Source of the DNA: Ahrensia marina
Lineage (GTDB): Bacteria > Pseudomonadota > Alphaproteobacteria > Rhizobiales > Rhizobiaceae
Length of the DNA: 64,000 nucleotides
NCBI RefSeq assembly: GCF_001293565.1
Contig: NZ_JXMU01000007.1
Location: 124,001-188,000 of the forward strand
Direction: 5' to 3'
Positions 1 through 7,684 of this stretch are shown here, one piece after another. How positions within the stretch are numbered: the first letter of the stretch is position 1; each line of letters begins with the position of its first letter. Below the pieces are notes generated by a model. That model was given only the letters and a program-made list of their open reading frames with translations, had not been told where the DNA came from and ran no database searches. The position numbers and the translations under genes were made by a program.

Positions 1-337
1 CGGGCTTTTTTTCTGCGATTTTGCGGACCGCTTCAAATATGGCTTCACCGCCCACTGTTGTGCCACCGGGTGAATCAATCGATAGGATAACGCCTTTAAC
101 GAAGTCATTTTCCTCAATATCCTCTAGACGCTCAAGCAAATCTTCATCTTCAAATATTGTGCCGTTTATTTTCACTTTTGCGATGTGATTGTATGTAAAA
201 CCGCCGGTTTCGTCATTGTTTGTGAAATAGGTGGCTGCCCAAACAACGCCGAGAACCGCAATCAAAATAGCGACAATCCGCCAGAAAGTTACTTTGCGGC
301 GTAGACGTTGACGGTCGATAATATCATCTGCTTGCAA
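1..337 (-). CDS. sppA: Signal peptide peptidase SppA, S49 family (N-terminal fragment)
   Basis: Membrane-bound serine protease that degrades cleaved signal peptides. Only the first ~112 codons are present; the gene runs off the left edge. The fragment has a basic N-terminus, one membrane segment (about residues 14-36), and the S49 core pattern VKGVILSIDSPGG followed by GGEAIFEAV. The start is TTG at 337: an in-frame stop lies only two codons upstream, and an AAGGA ribosome-binding site sits 8 bp before the TTG. It is divergent from lptC. The family call is firm; the paralogue (SppA versus a SohB-like protease) cannot be settled from a fragment. Confidence 0.8.
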   Translation of the reverse strand, partial: MQADDIIDRQRLRRKVTFWRIVAILIAVLGVVWAATYFTNNDETGGFTYNHIAKVKINGTIFEDEDLLERLEDIEENDFVKGVILSIDSPGGTTVGGEAIFEAVRKIAEKKP

Positions 338-531
338 TGCTCAATCCTTGTCGCTGGCATATCGGGCGTTTTGATTGTACGGTTTAAGCCAACGCCTGGA
401 TAGTTTTCAAGCATCAGCTAATATAGACCTATCATCACTTTTCCAGTAAAATCGGAACGATCCCAATAAAACCACATTAACAGTGTATCTGTTTATCACT
501 TCGCTAACCACAATCGGTAATTTAAAGCATT

Positions 532-1227
532 ATGTCCAATGTCGTAGCCAAAACAGCTTCAAACGACGCTTTTGAGCGGGCCCGCAGGCATTCCGCCAAA
601 GTCAGACTATACAAAAGAATTTTACCGCTTATTGCGCTTATCGGCGTTGTAATTGTGGGCGGCGTATTATTTGTTTCCCGTATTGTGCCCGATGGATCGG
701 TTGATCTGGCATCAAGTACCATCAGCGATGGCAAGCTTGTTATGGCAAGCCCAAAACTTAACGGTGTGACCAAAGATAAGCGTCCGTATCGTGTTACCGC
801 TTCTCGCGCCATTCAGGATCTCTCGGGTGAAACCGCCATGCAGCTTGAAAAGCTGGTCGCAAAAGTTGAGCTGAGCAATGGCGCAGAAGCCGAACTTAAC
901 GCGCCGACAGGCAGTTTTGATGATCAGGATAGCATCTTGTCGCTCGGCGAGCAGTCCATACTGACAACATCTGACGGTATGCGGGCCGTATTAGGACGCG
1001 CCGATATTGATCTGGCGTCTGGAAATGTGGCTGCTAAGGACAAAATAACAATCACTCAAAAACAGACAACAATCTACTCTGACAGTATGGATATCCATGA
1101 TGGCGGCAAGCACATCGTCTTTTCAGACAATGTCACTCTTGTTCTACAGCCAGGTGTAGTGTCTAAGGTCAATCAGGATATTGCTAACGCCGAAGATGAT
1201 GCATCCCCTATTGTTGATACGAATTAA
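532..1227 (+). CDS. lptC: LPS export ABC transporter periplasmic protein LptC
   Basis: Inner-membrane-anchored member of the Lpt bridge that receives lipopolysaccharide from LptB2FG and passes it to LptA. It has a short cytoplasmic N-terminus, one membrane anchor at about residues 30-49, and a periplasmic beta-jellyroll-type region with repeated short strands (for example AQLEKLVAKVEL-like and LTTSDGMRAVLG stretches). At 231 residues it is typical of the alphaproteobacterial form. The identification leans strongly on position: lptA and lptB follow directly (22-bp and 11-bp gaps). No strong Shine-Dalgarno precedes the ATG. The 194 bp upstream, shared with divergent sppA, shows nothing else I can name. 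Confidence 0.85.
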   Translation: MSNVVAKTASNDAFERARRHSAKVRLYKRILPLIALIGVVIVGGVLFVSRIVPDGSVDLASSTISDGKLVMASPKLNGVTKDKRPYRVTASRAIQDLSGETAMQLEKLVAKVELSNGAEAELNAPTGSFDDQDSILSLGEQSILTTSDGMRAVLGRADIDLASGNVAAKDKITITQKQTTIYSDSMDIHDGGKHIVFSDNVTLVLQPGVVSKVNQDIANAEDDASPIVDTN

Positions 1228-1248
1228 AGTTACAGGTCTAAATTTTAG

Positions 1249-1776
1249 ATGACGCATATTTTAAAAGCTATTGTTACCGCTTCTTTTGCCGTCTTGCTCC
1301 CTTTGGCTGCTTTAGCGCAACAAGGTTCAGGTTTGGCGCTTTCCTCGGGCAAGCCGGTTCAGATTGATGGCGACAAGCTGGAAATTTTTGAAAATGACGG
1401 CAAGGCAATTTTCACCGGTGCAGTGAGTGTTGTGCAGGATGATACGATTCTTCGCACATCAAAACTGACAATCTTCTATGCCAAAGGCGGTGAAGGTTCG
1501 ATTGCAACCGGTGCAGCCGACATTGACCGTTTACTGGCGACTGGCGGTGTGAACATTCAAAGCGGTAAGCAGGTTGCAACAGGTGAAACCGGAACATACG
1601 ACATGAAAACGGAAGTTTTTGTGCTGTCCGGCAAGCGCGTTACACTGTCTGAAGACGGCAATGTTGCAACTGGATGTAAACTGACGGTCACCCAGACAAG
1701 CGGGCGTGCTAAATTGGAAGGGTGCGGCAACACATCACGTCCGACCGTTCTCATACAGCCTAAAAACAAGAACTAA
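1249..1776 (+). CDS. lptA: Periplasmic LPS-binding protein LptA
   Basis: Soluble periplasmic component of the trans-envelope LPS bridge (OstA-like N-domain). Residues 1-23 form a signal peptide ending in ALA before QQGSG. The mature part shows the OstA pattern [24 protein letters not shown], followed by repeated strand motifs and [19 protein letters not shown]. The length of 175 residues is normal. It lies in an operon between lptC and lptB, a conserved order in Proteobacteria. Near its end, two cysteines (CKLTVTQ... and EGCGN) could form a disulphide. The assignment combines family pattern and context. Confidence 0.9.
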   Translation: MTHILKAIVTASFAVLLPLAALAQQGSGLALSSGKPVQIDGDKLEIFENDGKAIFTGAVSVVQDDTILRTSKLTIFYAKGGEGSIATGAADIDRLLATGGVNIQSGKQVATGETGTYDMKTEVFVLSGKRVTLSEDGNVATGCKLTVTQTSGRAKLEGCGNTSRPTVLIQPKNKN

Positions 1777-1787
1777 GAGCGCTTGTT

Positions 1788-2591
1788 TTGGCTGTATTTT
1801 CCGGCAAAAAAACACCTGTAGCCGATATCTCTGTTGACGATTTGGGGCTTTCAAATCCCGAAAAGCTCGACGGGACGCTCATCGCGCGCGGCTTAAGTAA
1901 ATCTTACCGCGGACGCCGCGTGGTCAATAGTGCCGGCATGGCAGTGCGCCGGGGTGAGGCTGTTGGGTTGCTTGGTCCAAATGGTGCGGGCAAGACGACC
2001 TGTTTTTATATGGTGACAGGCCTAGTGCCGGTTGACGCTGGTCGCATCCTTATTGACGGCAATGATGTAACGATGATGCCGATGTATCAGCGCGCACGGC
2101 TGGGAATTGGATATTTACCGCAGGAAGCATCTATTTTTCGCGGGTTAAGTGTCGAGAAAAATATCATGGCGGTGCTTGAGGTTGTCGAAAAGAGCAGCAA
2201 GGAGCGCAACCGGAAGCTCGATCAGCTGCTTGAAGAATTTTCGATAAGCCATTTAAGAAAAGCACCTTCAATTGCTCTTTCCGGCGGTGAGCGTAGACGA
2301 TGCGAAATTGCGCGCGCGCTGGCCTCCGATCCGCAATTTATGCTGTTGGATGAGCCGTTTGCAGGCGTGGACCCGATCGCAGTTTCCGATATTCAGCAGC
2401 TTGTTCGACACCTGACCAAACGTGGTTTGGGCGTGCTGATTACAGACCATAATGTGCGTGAAACGCTAGGACTGATTGATCGTGCCTATATCATTCATGC
2501 AGGACGCGTGCTGACACACGGAACGCCGGCCGAAATCATTGCGAACAAAGATGTTCGCCGCTTTTATCTTGGCGATGAATTTAGACTTTAG
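1788..2591 (+). CDS. lptB: LPS export ABC transporter ATP-binding protein LptB
   Basis: Cytoplasmic ATPase that powers LPS extraction from the inner membrane by LptFG. Walker A GPNGAGKT is at residues 63-70, the signature is [15 protein letters not shown], Walker B is [13 protein letters not shown], and the switch histidine follows in ITDHNVRE. The start is read as TTG at 1788, 11 bp after the lptA stop. This gives 267 residues, about 25 longer at the N-terminus than enterobacterial LptB; such an extension is common in rhizobia. A later in-frame TTG near residue 19 is an alternative. lptFG are not in the window. Confidence 0.93.
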   Translation: MAVFSGKKTPVADISVDDLGLSNPEKLDGTLIARGLSKSYRGRRVVNSAGMAVRRGEAVGLLGPNGAGKTTCFYMVTGLVPVDAGRILIDGNDVTMMPMYQRARLGIGYLPQEASIFRGLSVEKNIMAVLEVVEKSSKERNRKLDQLLEEFSISHLRKAPSIALSGGERRRCEIARALASDPQFMLLDEPFAGVDPIAVSDIQQLVRHLTKRGLGVLITDHNVRETLGLIDRAYIIHAGRVLTHGTPAEIIANKDVRRFYLGDEFRL

Positions 2592-2706
2592 ATAATTTTC
2601 TTTTCTGCTGTTGCATTCGATTGCATCAAGATGGACTCGCTTAACTATTCTCCTCTAAAGTGCGTTAAGCAAATTTCAGGCCAATTCAGGAAAGGGCAAT
2701 ATTTGT

Positions 2707-4269
2707 ATGGCTTTGAATGCAAGACTCAATTTGCGTCAAACGCAGTCATTGAAGATGACGCCACAATTGTTGCAGTCCATCAAGCTGTTGCAATTTACGC
2801 AGGTTGAGCTTGAACAATTTATAGAAAGCCAGATTGAGAGCAATCCGCTTCTTAAACAAACCAGCCGTGAGGATGAAGCGTATGCGGACCGTGACGCGGG
2901 CTTTGGCAGTATCCAAGACCGCACATCCAATGAACGCAATACCGATTGGGATAATAGCGAACTTGAAGTGAGCGCCGCAGCCATTTCCGATAAGCTGGAT
3001 AGCTCGCTGGAAAACATATTCCCTGATGATCCGGGCAATGGTGATGGCGCGATGCCTGATCAATTGAAGCAGGCAGGCAGTGCCTCCGGCGCAGCGCCGG
3101 GGCTGCCGTCATCAAGAAATACCGATGATGAATATACTCTGGAAAATATAGCCCAGTCACAGCTAAGTCTGCGCGAAGTGATTGAGCAGCAAACACCGTT
3201 CATTTTTAAAACTGTTTCTGACCATGCGATTGCGCGTGAGTTGACAGATGCCCTTGATGAACGGGGTTATATTGAGCTGGATTTACCGGCCATCTGCGAA
3301 CGGCTCAATTGTGAGGAAGAAGATGTTCTGGCTGTGCTTGAGCGTTTGCAAAGCTGTGATCCGGCGGGTGTTTTTGCCCGTAATTTGTCCGAATGCCTTC
3401 GGTTGCAGTGTGAACGCAATCACCGGCTTGATCCGGCGATGAACGCGCTTCTTGATAATCTTGAATTGCTGGCAAAGCGGGATTTTAAAGCACTGGGGCA
3501 AATATGCGGCGTTGATGATAGCGACCTTCTGGATATGCTGGGCGAAATCAAGCGTCTTGATCCACGGCCCGGGCTAAGGTTCGAGGCCAGTAGTACGCAA
3601 GCCATTGTCCATGATGTGGAAGTGTCTCAAACACCGGATAAAAGCTGGCGGATTGAGCTTAATTCTGATGCATTGCCGAAAGTCATTGTCGACCGTCAAT
3701 ATTTTAATGAGGTGTCAGGTTCCAAGCTTAAAAAGGAGGAAAAATCCTTTATTGCCGACTGTATGGCAAGCGCCACATGGCTCGAGCGCAGTCTGGACCA
3801 GCGCGCGATTACTATTTTGAAGGTAACGACCGAAATTGTGAAACAACAGGATGGTTTCTTTCTCCATGGTGTCTCAAGTCTGAAGCCGATGACCATGAAA
3901 ATGGTTGCCGATGCGATAGATATGCATGAATCGACCGTTAGCCGCGTTGCTTCCAACAAATATATGATGACCCCAAGGGGTTTATTCGAACTTCGGTATT
4001 TTTTCACCGTTGCTATTTCCGGCACTGCCGGCGGAGCCGAAGATCATTCCTCTGAATCGGTGCGCCAGCGGATACGTGATTTGATAAAAGAAGAGACGGT
4101 GCAAAAGGTACTGTCCGACGATGCTTTGGTGGATATTTTACGTGCAGAAGGCATTGAGATTGCACGTCGGACGGTCGCTAAATACCGTGAGGCGATGAAT
4201 ATCGCCTCATCTGTTCAGCGCCGTCGTGAAAAAAGGGCGCAGCAGGCGTCAGAACAAAAACACCATTAA
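2707..4269 (+). CDS. rpoN: RNA polymerase sigma-54 factor RpoN
   Basis: Alternative sigma factor for nitrogen and other activator-dependent promoters (-24/-12 type). The glutamine-rich region I is at the N-terminus (LRQTQSLKMTPQLLQSIKLL), an acidic linker spans about residues 50-140, and the core-binding domain follows. The DNA-binding C-terminus has a helix-turn-helix (MHESTVSRVASNKYM) and the RpoN box (ARRTVAKYREAMNI). Its 520 residues match the family. The lptB-rpoN-hpf-ptsN order is conserved in Proteobacteria and links sigma-54 to the nitrogen-related PTS. The 115 bp upstream carries its own leader with an AGGAAAGGG-type ribosome-binding region. Confidence 0.97.
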   Translation: MALNARLNLRQTQSLKMTPQLLQSIKLLQFTQVELEQFIESQIESNPLLKQTSREDEAYADRDAGFGSIQDRTSNERNTDWDNSELEVSAAAISDKLDSSLENIFPDDPGNGDGAMPDQLKQAGSASGAAPGLPSSRNTDDEYTLENIAQSQLSLREVIEQQTPFIFKTVSDHAIARELTDALDERGYIELDLPAICERLNCEEEDVLAVLERLQSCDPAGVFARNLSECLRLQCERNHRLDPAMNALLDNLELLAKRDFKALGQICGVDDSDLLDMLGEIKRLDPRPGLRFEASSTQAIVHDVEVSQTPDKSWRIELNSDALPKVIVDRQYFNEVSGSKLKKEEKSFIADCMASATWLERSLDQRAITILKVTTEIVKQQDGFFLHGVSSLKPMTMKMVADAIDMHESTVSRVASNKYMMTPRGLFELRYFFTVAISGTAGGAEDHSSESVRQRIRDLIKEETVQKVLSDDALVDILRAEGIEIARRTVAKYREAMNIASSVQRRREKRAQQASEQKHH

Positions 4270-4337
4270 GCACTCATTATTTGTGAAATAATTTTTATGG
4301 TTTTGCTCTTCACAGAAGCGCGAAACTGGCACAAGCT

Positions 4338-4377
4338 GTTATTATTGGGTGGCGTCTTAGCGACTCAGAATAATAAC
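4338..4377 (+). promoter_or_regulatory. Stem-loop in the hpf leader
   Basis: A perfect 9-bp inverted repeat (GTTATTATT at 4338-4346, AATAATAAC at 4369-4377) with a 22-nt loop ends 18 bp before the hpf ATG. It lies between rpoN and hpf, has no T-tract, and leaves the AGAACGAGG ribosome-binding region just outside the stem. It is AT-rich and so of modest stability. Its role is inferred only: control of hpf translation or processing of the rpoN-hpf mRNA. Confidence 0.4.
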
Positions 4378-4395
4378 TAAAGAACGAGGTAAATC

Positions 4396-4971
4396 ATGAG
4401 CTTACGTATTTCTGGAAAACACATGGAAATCGGCGATGCATTCAAAATTCGCATTGAAGATCGCATTGAAGACGCGCTTACGAAATACTTCGACAAAGGC
4501 GCGCAGGGGCATGTGACAGTGGAAAAATCGGGGAACCGGTTTAAAGCAGATTGCGTTATGCATCTTGATACGGGCGCGATGTTGCAGGCGAGCGGCGAGG
4601 GACAAGACCCTGACGGAAGCTTTGATGCAGCCGCGGAACGCCTAGAAAAACGCTTGCGTCGCTACAAGCGTCGCCTGAAGAACCATCACACGCAAGAGGC
4701 TGCAAGTCGGACTGAAAATTACGCATACAAAGTGCTGGAAGCACTGCCGGAAGATGATGAAGAAGAACTGCCGGAAGATTATGCACCGGCAATTATTGCT
4801 GAAACGAAGATGCAATTAGCGACTTTGCCTGTGGCTTCTGCCGTTTTGCAACTGGACCTTCAGGACAACCCGGTCTATGTGTTCCGAAACGCGGGCAGTG
4901 GTGACGTAAATCTTGTTTATCGTCGTCCGGATGGAAACATCGGTTGGATTGACCCCGGCGCAATGAAGTGA
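4396..4971 (+). CDS. hpf: Long-form ribosome hibernation promoting factor
   Basis: Binds the 30S decoding centre and, through its C-terminal dimerisation domain, joins two 70S ribosomes into inactive 100S particles. The N-terminal YfiA/HPF domain covers about residues 1-100 (MSLRISGKHMEIGDAFKIRI, then an RLEKRLRRYKRRLKNHH basic helix). An acidic linker (PEDDEEELPEDY) leads to a C-terminal domain ending NLVYRRPDGNIGWIDPG, which marks the long form. 191 residues is usual for the long form. It lies downstream of rpoN and upstream of ptsN, so the three may respond jointly to starvation. The ribosome-binding site is ACGAGGT. Confidence 0.93.
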   Translation: MSLRISGKHMEIGDAFKIRIEDRIEDALTKYFDKGAQGHVTVEKSGNRFKADCVMHLDTGAMLQASGEGQDPDGSFDAAAERLEKRLRRYKRRLKNHHTQEAASRTENYAYKVLEALPEDDEEELPEDYAPAIIAETKMQLATLPVASAVLQLDLQDNPVYVFRNAGSGDVNLVYRRPDGNIGWIDPGAMK

Positions 4972-5034
4972 CGCCAAAGCCAGCCGTCAAGCGTGCCTTA
5001 GGGCGGGGCGCTGACAAACAATAGGGTAAGTGAC

Positions 5035-5499
5035 ATGGATCTTGGCGAATTCCTCGGCAAGGACGCGGTTGTTATCGACTTGAAAGCAAGCTCTAAAAAA
5101 CAGCTTCTTCAAGCAATGTCTGAGCGGGCGGCAGAACTGACAAATCTGTCGGCCCGTGAAATATTTGACACGATTTTGCAACGTGAGAAGCTGGGCTCAA
5201 CAGGTGTGGGGAACGGAATTGCGATTCCACACGGGAAATTTAACAATTTCGACAAGATATTTGGTGTCTTTGCCAGACTTGAAACACCAGTTGCCTTTGA
5301 TTCACTTGATGAAAAGGACGTCGATATCGCTTTTCTGCTTCTGGCGCCTGAAAGCGCTGGCGCGGATCATCTGAAAGCACTTTCCCGTATCGCGCGTGTC
5401 TTGCGTGATACTGAGCGCCTGGCGGCGCTTAGGTCTGCATCAAGCGAGGATGCAATTTATAGTCTGCTGACCAAATCTGCCCAATCCAACGCAGCCTAA
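5035..5499 (+). CDS. ptsN: Nitrogen PTS enzyme EIIA-Ntr
   Basis: Phosphoacceptor regulator of the nitrogen-related phosphotransferase system. It is phosphorylated by NPr and signals carbon/nitrogen and potassium status rather than importing sugar. The PTS EIIA type-2 domain fills the protein (154 residues). The phosphorylatable histidine is H66 in GNGIAIPHGKF, and the family stretch DIAFLLLAPESAGADHLKALSRIARVL follows. It is the last gene of the rpoN cluster, with a hairpin terminator 18 bp after the stop. The other Ntr-PTS genes (ptsP, npr) are not in this window. Confidence 0.95.
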   Translation: MDLGEFLGKDAVVIDLKASSKKQLLQAMSERAAELTNLSAREIFDTILQREKLGSTGVGNGIAIPHGKFNNFDKIFGVFARLETPVAFDSLDEKDVDIAFLLLAPESAGADHLKALSRIARVLRDTERLAALRSASSEDAIYSLLTKSAQSNAA

Positions 5500-5517
5500 T
5501 TTTATGGAAGTATCTTA

Positions 5518-5547
5518 AGCGGCTCTGATATATCAGGGCCGCTTTTA
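5518..5547 (+). terminator. Intrinsic terminator after ptsN
   Basis: An AGCGGC/GCCGCT stem continues through CTGA/TCAG around a short TATA loop, with one mismatch, and is followed by TTTTAA. It sits between ptsN (+) and the convergent ABC ATPase gene (-). The minus strand has only a weak T-run, so it mainly serves the plus strand. Confidence 0.75.
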
Positions 5548-5559
5548 ATTGATGACTGT

Positions 5560-6642
5560 TTAGCGGATACGCTCTTGCGTTTGCGCATCAAACAGGAAAG
5601 CGCGCGCCGGATCGAATGATGCGGTGGTGGCTTTCCCGTGCACAACAGAATGTCCTTCAGGCAGCTGAATTGTTAAAGGATCGGCCGTGTCTGCGCCGGA
5701 ATAGGCAAATGATGCGCCGCCCAAATCCTCAATCACGTCAATTTTTACATCAAGTTGAGCGCTGCCATCCGCGGTAAAGTGCTCCGGACGAATGCCCAAT
5801 GTAACCTTGTGTCCTTTTTCCAGTTTCGTCGACGTAGGAACCTTGGCTTTCGCGCCGTTAAAGCCATCAATTTCGACGGTCGCCTTACCGGCAGCATAGG
5901 CAGTAATTGTGCCGCTTAAATGATTCATTTTTGGGGAGCCGATAAAGCCGCTGACGAACTGGTTGTCGGGATCATTGTATAGATCGAGGGGAGAGCCGAA
6001 CTGTTCGACACGCCCTGCGCGCAGAACAACGATTTTGTCGGCCAGTGTCATCGCCTCAACCTGGTCATGGGTAACGTAAATCATCGTGGCGCCAAGATCA
6101 TTATGAAGCTTTGCGATCTCAAGGCGCATTTGTACGCGAAGTTCTGCATCGAGATTTGAAAGCGGTTCGTCAAACAAAAAGACTTTCGGCTCGCGTACAA
6201 TTGACCGGCCAATCGCGACACGCTGGCGTTGTCCGCCGGACAGCTGTTTCGGTTTGCGGTCAAGAAGGGCATCCAGCTTCAAAATTTCGGCTGCTTTTTT
6301 CACGCGCTCGTCCACAAATTTAGCGTCGTGACCGATCATTTTAAGCCCGAAACCCATATTTTCCCGCACTGTCATATGCGGATATAGCGCGTAAGACTGA
6401 AATACCATCGCAACACCGCGTTCGGCAGGCTCCACATAGGTAACATCTTGCTCGCCAATGGAAATCTTGCCCGAGGTTGCTTCTTCAAGTCCCGCTATCA
6501 AACGCAAAAGCGTGGATTTTCCGCATCCCGACGGCCCGACAAATACAACAAATTCGCCTGACTTAATGTCCAGATCAACGCCGTGAATGACGTCGACGGG
6601 GCCAAACGATTTCTTTAATTTGTTCAGTACAACATTGGTCAT
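5560..6642 (-). CDS. Sugar ABC transporter ATP-binding protein (MsmK/UgpC type)
   Basis: ATPase of a CUT1 carbohydrate importer. Walker A is GPSGCGKST, the signature LSGGQRQRVAIGRSIV and Walker B VFLFDEPLSNLDAEL. The C-terminal third is the TOBE/OB regulatory domain (GIRPEHF). ATG at 6642 is chosen over an in-frame GTG at 6660 because GGAGGA lies between them at ribosome-binding distance from the ATG; this gives 360 residues. It follows the IclR gene with a 25-bp gap and is transcribed away from the permease genes. It most likely energises the permeases at 9055-10849, although this subfamily can serve several sugar transporters. Confidence 0.92.
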   Translation of the reverse strand: MTNVVLNKLKKSFGPVDVIHGVDLDIKSGEFVVFVGPSGCGKSTLLRLIAGLEEATSGKISIGEQDVTYVEPAERGVAMVFQSYALYPHMTVRENMGFGLKMIGHDAKFVDERVKKAAEILKLDALLDRKPKQLSGGQRQRVAIGRSIVREPKVFLFDEPLSNLDAELRVQMRLEIAKLHNDLGATMIYVTHDQVEAMTLADKIVVLRAGRVEQFGSPLDLYNDPDNQFVSGFIGSPKMNHLSGTITAYAAGKATVEIDGFNGAKAKVPTSTKLEKGHKVTLGIRPEHFTADGSAQLDVKIDVIEDLGGASFAYSGADTADPLTIQLPEGHSVVHGKATTASFDPARAFLFDAQTQERIR

Positions 6643-6667
6643 TAATGATCCTCCAGTCACGCGCTGT

Positions 6668-7453
6668 TCAAGCGCGTGGTCCCATTTTTATTGGTAATTC
6701 TTCCATGATGGCTTTTGCGGCATTACGCACATCTGCAGCCCATGCTTCTAATTTTTCGACGGGCACCCGATAGCAGGGAGCCGTGACAGATAATCCGCCA
6801 ACAACACTGCGGTCTTCGGTAAATACCGGCGCTGCTATGCAATGAATTCCCGGTTCGTGCTCTTCCCGGTCATATGCGTTTCCGCTAGCACGAATCTCGT
6901 CAATCTCTGAAAGGACGGCTTGCGGGCTTGTCAGTGTTGTAGACGTAAACTGATTGAAATTTACATCGGATAGACGCGCTATTATTTCTGCATTGGGCAG
7001 AGCTGAAAGACCAGCTTTGCCAACTCCCGTACAATAACAGGGGGATGAGTTGCCAACCTGGCTATGCATCCGTACTGCTTGCCGTGACTCAACTTTATCA
7101 AGGTAGATAACTTCGGCGCCCTTCAAAATGCCAAGGTGAATGGTTTCACCTGTAAGCTCGTGCAATGCTTTGAGGTGAGGCTCGGCGATTTCGCGAAAAC
7201 CGTTGCTGCTCCAAGCGCGTGCAGCGAATTTCAAAAACCTGAACCCTAATGAATATGATTGATCCGCATTGATCTCCAGAAGACCTTCTTCAAGAAGATT
7301 CGAAACTTGGCGGTGCAGGGTTCCGCGCGGCTGATCAATGCAGTTTGTAAGGTCGCGGAACCGCATTGGCGTGTCCGATACTGCAATTGCTTCCAATACA
7401 GCAACAGCCTTGCCGAGTGTTCCGGTGTCATGATCGATTTTCGTACTGGCCAT
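6668..7453 (-). CDS. IclR-family transcriptional regulator of the galactoside locus
   Basis: The N-terminal winged helix-turn-helix (LGKAVAVLEAIAVSDTPMRFRDLTNCIDQPRGTLHRQVSNLLEEGLL) is followed by the IclR effector domain (AEPHLKALHELTGETIHLGIL, CYCTGVGKAGLSALP, EHEPGIHCIAAPVF). ATG at 7453 (261 residues, the family norm) is preferred over upstream in-frame starts because GAGGGAAC lies just upstream of it, and because a start at 7525 would place coding sequence over the operator region. It is divergent from the binding-protein gene and co-transcribed with the ATPase. It probably senses galactose or a pathway intermediate; ligand and sign of control are inferred. Confidence 0.9.
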   Translation of the reverse strand: MASTKIDHDTGTLGKAVAVLEAIAVSDTPMRFRDLTNCIDQPRGTLHRQVSNLLEEGLLEINADQSYSLGFRFLKFAARAWSSNGFREIAEPHLKALHELTGETIHLGILKGAEVIYLDKVESRQAVRMHSQVGNSSPCYCTGVGKAGLSALPNAEIIARLSDVNFNQFTSTTLTSPQAVLSEIDEIRASGNAYDREEHEPGIHCIAAPVFTEDRSVVGGLSVTAPCYRVPVEKLEAWAADVRNAAKAIMEELPIKMGPRA

Positions 7454-7519
7454 TCGTTCCCTCATACCCGATGCGGCATTGTCTGGCCGTATCGAACTCT
7501 TGACATCATGGCAGGTATA

Positions 7520-7569
7520 TTCCAATAATTCAACATAGTCAAATGATGTTCCATTATTTGGAACATAGT
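7520..7569. promoter_or_regulatory. Tandem palindromic operator between the IclR gene and the transporter operon
   Basis: A perfect inverted repeat, GTTCCA-N5-TGGAAC, lies at 7548-7564. A related, degenerate copy begins at 7520 (TTCCA, an AT-rich core, then CAAC). Each copy is followed by AACATAGT (7532-7539 and 7562-7569), so the whole unit is repeated at 29-30 bp, about three helical turns. TTCCA/TGGAA half-sites are typical of IclR-family operators. The position, in the divergent spacer ~65 bp upstream of the regulator start and ~115 bp upstream of the binding-protein gene, fits joint control of both directions. Confidence 0.7.
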
Positions 7570-7684
7570 TGATTGGGAAATGTGTTTCGCTTTTTAGGTT
7601 GGGCGAAGCTTAGGGTCGGGGCCGAAAGGCCTGAATTAAATGCGTGGTGGTCACGCTCTATATTCTTTTGGGAGGAAGTTTGAG

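Noticed and set aside
4327-4345. Sigma-54 promoter between rpoN and hpf
   Set aside because: A TGGCAC -24 element is seen but the -12 GC is missing at the required distance.
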